Shown one piece after another: positions 4,722-7,394 of a stretch of DNA of 7,394 nucleotides. Under the pieces are notes generated by a model. The model was not told where the DNA came from. It saw nothing but the letters and a program-made list of their open reading frames with translations, and searched no databases. Position 1 is the stretch's first letter, and the number at the start of each line of letters is the position of its first letter. The stretch spans positions 1 through 7,394 of the forward strand of contig JAHILQ010000289.1 of the NCBI GenBank assembly GCA_018896985.1, written 5' to 3'. The stretch is from Nitrospinota bacterium (GTDB lineage Bacteria > Nitrospirota > Thermodesulfovibrionia > Thermodesulfovibrionales > UBA1546). A program made the translations under genes and the position numbers.

Positions 4722-5729
4722 TCATTTTGAATACGCCTCTTTGATCTGCATAAGCATCTGGAATATCTTTAATGCCTCCTCAATGCTCCTTGAGCCTGTG
4801 CCGCATGACGGCGTAAGGATTATTCTTGAAAGAATAAGGTCTGATGAGATTGCCTTTGACATCTTTTCTATCTTCAGGTCAAATTGTTTTCTTATTGAAT
4901 CGTAAGTTTCACGCCTTATCGCATCTGTTGTCGGCACAATCCCCCATGCAAGGCAGCCTCCTCTTTCAAGGAATCTGTCAACATCATCCTTGTACATTAG
5001 GAGCGTGTCAAAATACCCGTAGGCGTCAAAGTTCAGAATATCTATGCCTGTTCCCATCACAGAAGGCCAGTCGGCATTGCCGCAGCAGTGTATGCCTGAA
5101 ATGCCTCCATTGTCTTTTATGGTATCTGAAGCCTCTCTTATAAGCCTCATTGCATCATCAGAGTTTACGCCAAGATAGGCTGTGCTGCCGAGGGCAGAGA
5201 GTATCGGCTCATCAAGAAATATAATCACATTATCTGCAAACTGCTTAAGCATGCCTATCTGCCATCTGATCTTTGCCTTAAGAAGCATAAGCGCTACTTC
5301 CCTGAGTTCCTCATCAAAATAAACCGGCCTTCCATCCGCATCTTTTAGCCCAAGCGTAAAGGTCAGAGGCCCTGTTATATGCCCCTTGAGAAACCCAAAA
5401 GGCGCTTTAATCATTTTGAGAAATGTATGAAGCCCTCTTCCGTAATCATCAGAGATTGCAATCCTGCTGTCATCAGTGCATGACTCATAAAACCTTTCAA
5501 GCTCATCGCTCTTGTTTCTTTCAATCCAGACCAGTTCTTTTTCTGCATCTATCCTGATATAAGGCATTCCTTCTGAGTACTGAGGTATCATCCACTCCCT
5601 GAAGGACATCTTGGGAAACTGGGGCCAGAAAGGGATGTCAAAAGTTTTTAGGATGAGCCTGCACGCCTCTTCAGCATCCTTGTGCGGAAGGCTTCCGATT
5701 CCTGTTGTTGAGAATGGTTTTGGCAGCAT
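4722..5729 (-). CDS. Single-domain MetE-like (core methionine synthase/UROD superfamily) protein
   Basis: A 335-residue barrel matching only the catalytic C-terminal half of cobalamin-independent methionine synthase (MetE is about 750 residues). Visible motifs: TTGIGSLPH near the start (8-16), GHITGPLTFTLG (116-127), IIFLDEP (169-175; the DEP motif binds the amino acid substrate in MetE), GIHCCGNADW (212-221; the H-x-C of the MetE zinc site would be His214 and Cys216) and LTPSCGTGS (305-313; Cys309, the last zinc cysteine). The metal site therefore looks complete. Short 'core-MetE' enzymes are known from archaea and some bacteria and transfer methyl groups to homocysteine from donors other than polyglutamyl methyl-THF, often a corrinoid protein. 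That this one makes methionine is likely but not certain; a role in another thiol methyl transfer is the alternative. No strong ribosome site precedes the ATG at 5729. Confidence 0.82.
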   Translation of the reverse strand: MLPKPFSTTGIGSLPHKDAEEACRLILKTFDIPFWPQFPKMSFREWMIPQYSEGMPYIRIDAEKELVWIERNKSDELERFYESCTDDSRIAISDDYGRGLHTFLKMIKAPFGFLKGHITGPLTFTLGLKDADGRPVYFDEELREVALMLLKAKIRWQIGMLKQFADNVIIFLDEPILSALGSTAYLGVNSDDAMRLIREASDTIKDNGGISGIHCCGNADWPSVMGTGIDILNFDAYGYFDTLLMYKDDVDRFLERGGCLAWGIVPTTDAIRRETYDSIRKQFDLKIEKMSKAISSDLILSRIILTPSCGTGSRSIEEALKIFQMLMQIKEAYSK

Positions 5730-5756
5730 TTAAGAATGATACATTATCAGGTTAAG

Positions 5757-5790
5757 AAGTTGAAAGTTTAAAGTTAAAACTGAAAAGTTG
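5757..5790. repeat. Low-complexity AAGTT repeats upstream of the MetE-like gene
   Basis: The 94-bp gap between the exonuclease and the MetE-like gene contains several imperfect copies of AAGTTGAA/AAAGTT. It resembles a degenerate short tandem repeat. I see no convincing -35/-10 pair here. Confidence 0.5.
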
Positions 5791-5823
5791 CAATCTCACT
5801 TCCTGCTTGATTACCTATACTTT

Positions 5824-6498
5824 TTATACCCTGAATTTTATGTAGTTCTCCCAGTAACCAAGAAGTTCCTTTGTTGCCTTAATGTCTCCGAGGCAGTACC
5901 TTGCAATATCAAGATACCTCTTATCCGCAAAAAGGTTTTTAATATCATATCCTGTTATGCCTTCTTCTTTCGGGCTCTTTATGCCAAAAGTCTTGCACCA
6001 CATATCAAGGCTGAACCTGCGCCTTGACGCGCCGTAAAATGTAAGCTGGTCAAGGAGGTCTATGTGGCTGCCGTTATACCTGTTGGGCATAAGGTCTTTT
6101 GTAGGCTTTATCTTATGAACAGCAGAGCGGATAAGAATGAACGGGCAGTCAAAGCCCCTTCCGTTGAATGTGATTATCTCTCTATAGCTTTTAACCGCAT
6201 TCCAGAACTTTTCAAGAATTTCCTTTTCTGTGCCTGTTTCAAATTTTATCCCATTCTCTTCAAAAGGAGCGAGTTGTGTTTCAGGCGACTGGAAATATAC
6301 CGCGCCCTTGTCTGTATCAGGGTTAAGAATGCCTATGGTGATGACTTCGCCTGTTAAGGGATAGAATGAAAGGCTTTCCTTGACATCCTTGATATCATCG
6401 TCTGTCTCTGCCCATCGAAGCAGGTATTCCTGCGTGCTCTTGTCAAGGGAATCAAAGTCTTTGCCGCTTGTCTCTATGTCAAAAATTATGCGGGACAT
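5824..6498 (-). CDS. Predicted 3'-5' exonuclease, PolB exonuclease-like (DEDD superfamily)
   Basis: A 224-residue stand-alone exonuclease domain of the RNase H-like DEDD superfamily, corresponding to the 'predicted 3'-5' exonuclease related to the exonuclease domain of PolB' group. Exo I is IIFDIET (4-10; Asp7 and Glu9). Exo II is ITFNGRGFDCPFI (109-121; Asp117). Exo III is IARYCLGDIKATKELL (198-213) with Tyr201 and Asp205, so it is a DEDDy-type site. HIDLLDQLTFYGA and SLDMWCKTFGIKSPK between II and III are also typical of this group. There are no polymerase or helicase domains. Substrate and biological role are unknown; DNA proofreading or repair, or RNA trimming, are possible. The ATG at 6498 follows repeat-derived sequence with no clear Shine-Dalgarno, and a 167-bp repeat block separates it from the protease gene upstream. 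Confidence 0.88.
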   Translation of the reverse strand: MSRIIFDIETSGKDFDSLDKSTQEYLLRWAETDDDIKDVKESLSFYPLTGEVITIGILNPDTDKGAVYFQSPETQLAPFEENGIKFETGTEKEILEKFWNAVKSYREIITFNGRGFDCPFILIRSAVHKIKPTKDLMPNRYNGSHIDLLDQLTFYGASRRRFSLDMWCKTFGIKSPKEEGITGYDIKNLFADKRYLDIARYCLGDIKATKELLGYWENYIKFRV

Positions 6499-6562
6499 TT
6501 TCTGAGTGTCAGTTTTCAGTGTCAGTCTCTTACAGTTTCAGTTTTTAGTGTCTGTGTCAGTG
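6499..6562. repeat. Degenerate 13-bp repeats, left arm (AGTGTCAG units)
   Basis: AGTGTCAG occurs at 6505 and again 13 bp later at 6518, followed by decayed copies (TACAGTTTCAG, TTAGTGTCTG, TGTCAGTG) up to about 6562. The units are the reverse complement of the CTGACACT core of the array at 6615-6662 and have the same 13-bp spacing. They directly precede the exonuclease start codon. Confidence 0.7.
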
Positions 6563-6568
6563 ACACCC

Positions 6569-6609
6569 TTCGACAAGCTCAGGGTGACAGTCATGGTGAG
6601 CCTGTCGAA
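6569..6609. repeat. Inverted repeat with 13-bp arms (TTCGACAAGCTCA / TGAGCCTGTCGAA)
   Basis: Arms at 6569-6581 and 6597-6609 pair at 12 of 13 positions around a 15-base loop. The motif CCTTCGACAAGCTCAGGGTGA is of a type seen dispersed in many bacterial genomes. An alternative hairpin, CACCCT/AGGGTG, overlaps the left arm. The hairpin sits between two oppositely oriented 13-bp repeat arrays. Confidence 0.8.
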
Positions 6610-6614
6610 CCATA

Positions 6615-6662
6615 CTGACACTAACCACTGACACTAACCACTGACACTAACCACTGACACTG
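6615..6662. repeat. Tandem array of CTGACACTAACCA (13 bp, 3 full copies plus 8 bp)
   Basis: Three perfect copies start at 6615, 6628 and 6641, with a fourth partial copy (CTGACACT) ending at 6661. The array ends only a few bases from the stop codon of the protease gene. It is non-coding, and the perfect identity suggests recent expansion or active slippage. Confidence 0.95.
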
Positions 6663-6665
6663 TTT

Positions 6666-7394
6666 TTACGCTGCCTTGGGCAGTTCCTTAAAAACCTTCC
6701 ATGTTTTAAGAAGGTCTATTGCCCTCTGGAGTTGAATATCGTCTTTTTCGCTGACCTCTATGGGCGCTGTCTCCTCAGGTGTCTTTGGCTTTTCCTCAAG
6801 CTGGTCGTTTTTTAGATGCCTTTCAAGGTCCTTCTCTCTTACCACAGTATGTTCTTTTGCGCCATTTTTCTGTTCCAATTTCACAATAATATCAGGCGTA
6901 ATTCCTGTTGATTGGATAGATATGCCTTTCGGCGTATAGTAGCGTGCTGTTGTAAGCTTTAATCCCGAGCCGTCGCTCAGCGGAACAACACTCTGAACAG
7001 AGCCCTTGCCAAATGTCTGCACCCCGAGTATAACAGCCCTGTTCCAGTCTTTAAGCGCGCCTGCAACAATCTCAGAGGCGCTCGCGCTTCCCTGATTTAC
7101 AAGGACAATCATCGGAATAGCGCTGAACATCTTTGCCTTCTTTCCTTCCTGCTCAGAAACCTTGCTGTCTTCTGTCAGATACTCTGCTTTTTCACCGCTC
7201 CTGCCCTTTATGGATACAACAACCTTGCCTGCCGGTAGAAACTGGCTTGAAACATCAACAGCGCTGTTCAAAAGTCCGCCCGGATTGTTCCTGAGATCTA
7301 GGATAAGTGAAGTTATATTCTGCTTCTCAAGTTTAGAAAGGGCGGCTTCAAGGTCATCCGCAGTGCGTTCCTGAAACTGGCTTACCTTCACATA
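6666..7394 (-). CDS. S41 family carboxy-terminal processing protease (Ctp), 5' part off the window
   Basis: The frame is open to the right edge, giving the last 242 residues. Numbering from the first Val of VKVSQFQ, the core protease region is LILDLRNNPGG (29-39), then IVLVNQGSASASEIVAGALKD (95-115) with the catalytic serine at 104, and TFGKGSVQSVVPL (126-138) with the catalytic lysine at 129. The 25-residue spacing matches the Ser/Lys dyad of Prc/CtpA enzymes. LTTARYYTPKG and GITPDI follow as usual. These are periplasmic or envelope proteases that cut C-terminal ends of proteins; the signal peptide and PDZ domain should lie upstream, outside the window. The C-terminal tail (about 175-217) is charged and rich in Glu, Lys and Pro, followed by the common LQRAIDLLKTW helix. 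CtpA, CtpB and Prc subtypes cannot be told apart from this part. Confidence 0.95.
   Translation of the reverse strand, partial: YVKVSQFQERTADDLEAALSKLEKQNITSLILDLRNNPGGLLNSAVDVSSQFLPAGKVVVSIKGRSGEKAEYLTEDSKVSEQEGKKAKMFSAIPMIVLVNQGSASASEIVAGALKDWNRAVILGVQTFGKGSVQSVVPLSDGSGLKLTTARYYTPKGISIQSTGITPDIIVKLEQKNGAKEHTVVREKDLERHLKNDQLEEKPKTPEETAPIEVSEKDDIQLQRAIDLLKTWKVFKELPKAA

Noticed and set aside
4543..4725. 60-residue minus-strand frame between the MetE-like gene and tmk
   Set aside because: It is a translation of the composite hairpin repeat and its flanks; it has no family resemblance and overlaps the ends of both neighbours.
6615..6662. CRISPR-like reading of the 13-bp array
   Set aside because: Units are contiguous without spacers and too short; it is a simple tandem repeat.

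Overview
The window looks like a chromosomal segment of an anaerobic or microaerophilic Gram-negative bacterium. The protein flavour and the many intergenic hairpin repeats of the TGTCATT...stem-loop...AATGACA type suggest Nitrospirota (Thermodesulfovibrio-like) or a deltaproteobacterial lineage. This placement is inference from style only; no rRNA or other phylogenetic marker is present. Base composition is moderate to slightly AT-rich, and almost all of the sequence is housekeeping genes.

Layout. Plus strand: the 3' end of a membrane HD-domain phosphohydrolase (PgpH/YqfF type, cut by the left edge), overlapped by ybeY (rRNA maturation endoribonuclease), then a 204-bp repeat-rich gap, then hisF. 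hisF converges tail to tail, with a 4-bp overlap, on a series of minus-strand genes. Read in the direction of minus-strand transcription (right to left) these are: an S41 carboxy-terminal processing protease (its 5' end is off the right edge), a PolB-type 3'-5' exonuclease, a single-domain MetE-like methyltransferase, thymidylate kinase (tmk), two small uncharacterised genes, and a ThiI/MnmA-like PP-loop tRNA-thiolation protein.

The most interesting region is 3263-3870. Two 58-bp sites with the architecture of integron attC recombination sites flank a 550-bp unit that carries the two small, translationally coupled minus-strand genes. The unit sits between tmk and the thiolation gene, and no integron integrase is in the window. 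It therefore looks like an orphan gene cassette (CALIN-like) stranded among housekeeping genes. The cassette model makes a specific prediction that the sequence meets: the outer core site of the distal attC pairs imperfectly in place, but is perfectly complementary (7/7) to the core site at the other end of the unit, as expected for a circle formed by excision.

A second theme is repeats invading genes and gaps. ybeY contains two sets of 8-bp tandem repeats that appear to expand a loop by about 20 residues. The ybeY-hisF and metE-like/tmk gaps carry hairpins that share a CAAG-type loop and a TGACA tail but have different, compensating stems. The exonuclease-protease gap is an inverted pair of 13-bp repeat arrays around a 13-bp-armed hairpin. 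The genes do not form one obvious pathway; they are linked by position (PgpH-YbeY is a common pairing) rather than by a shared process.
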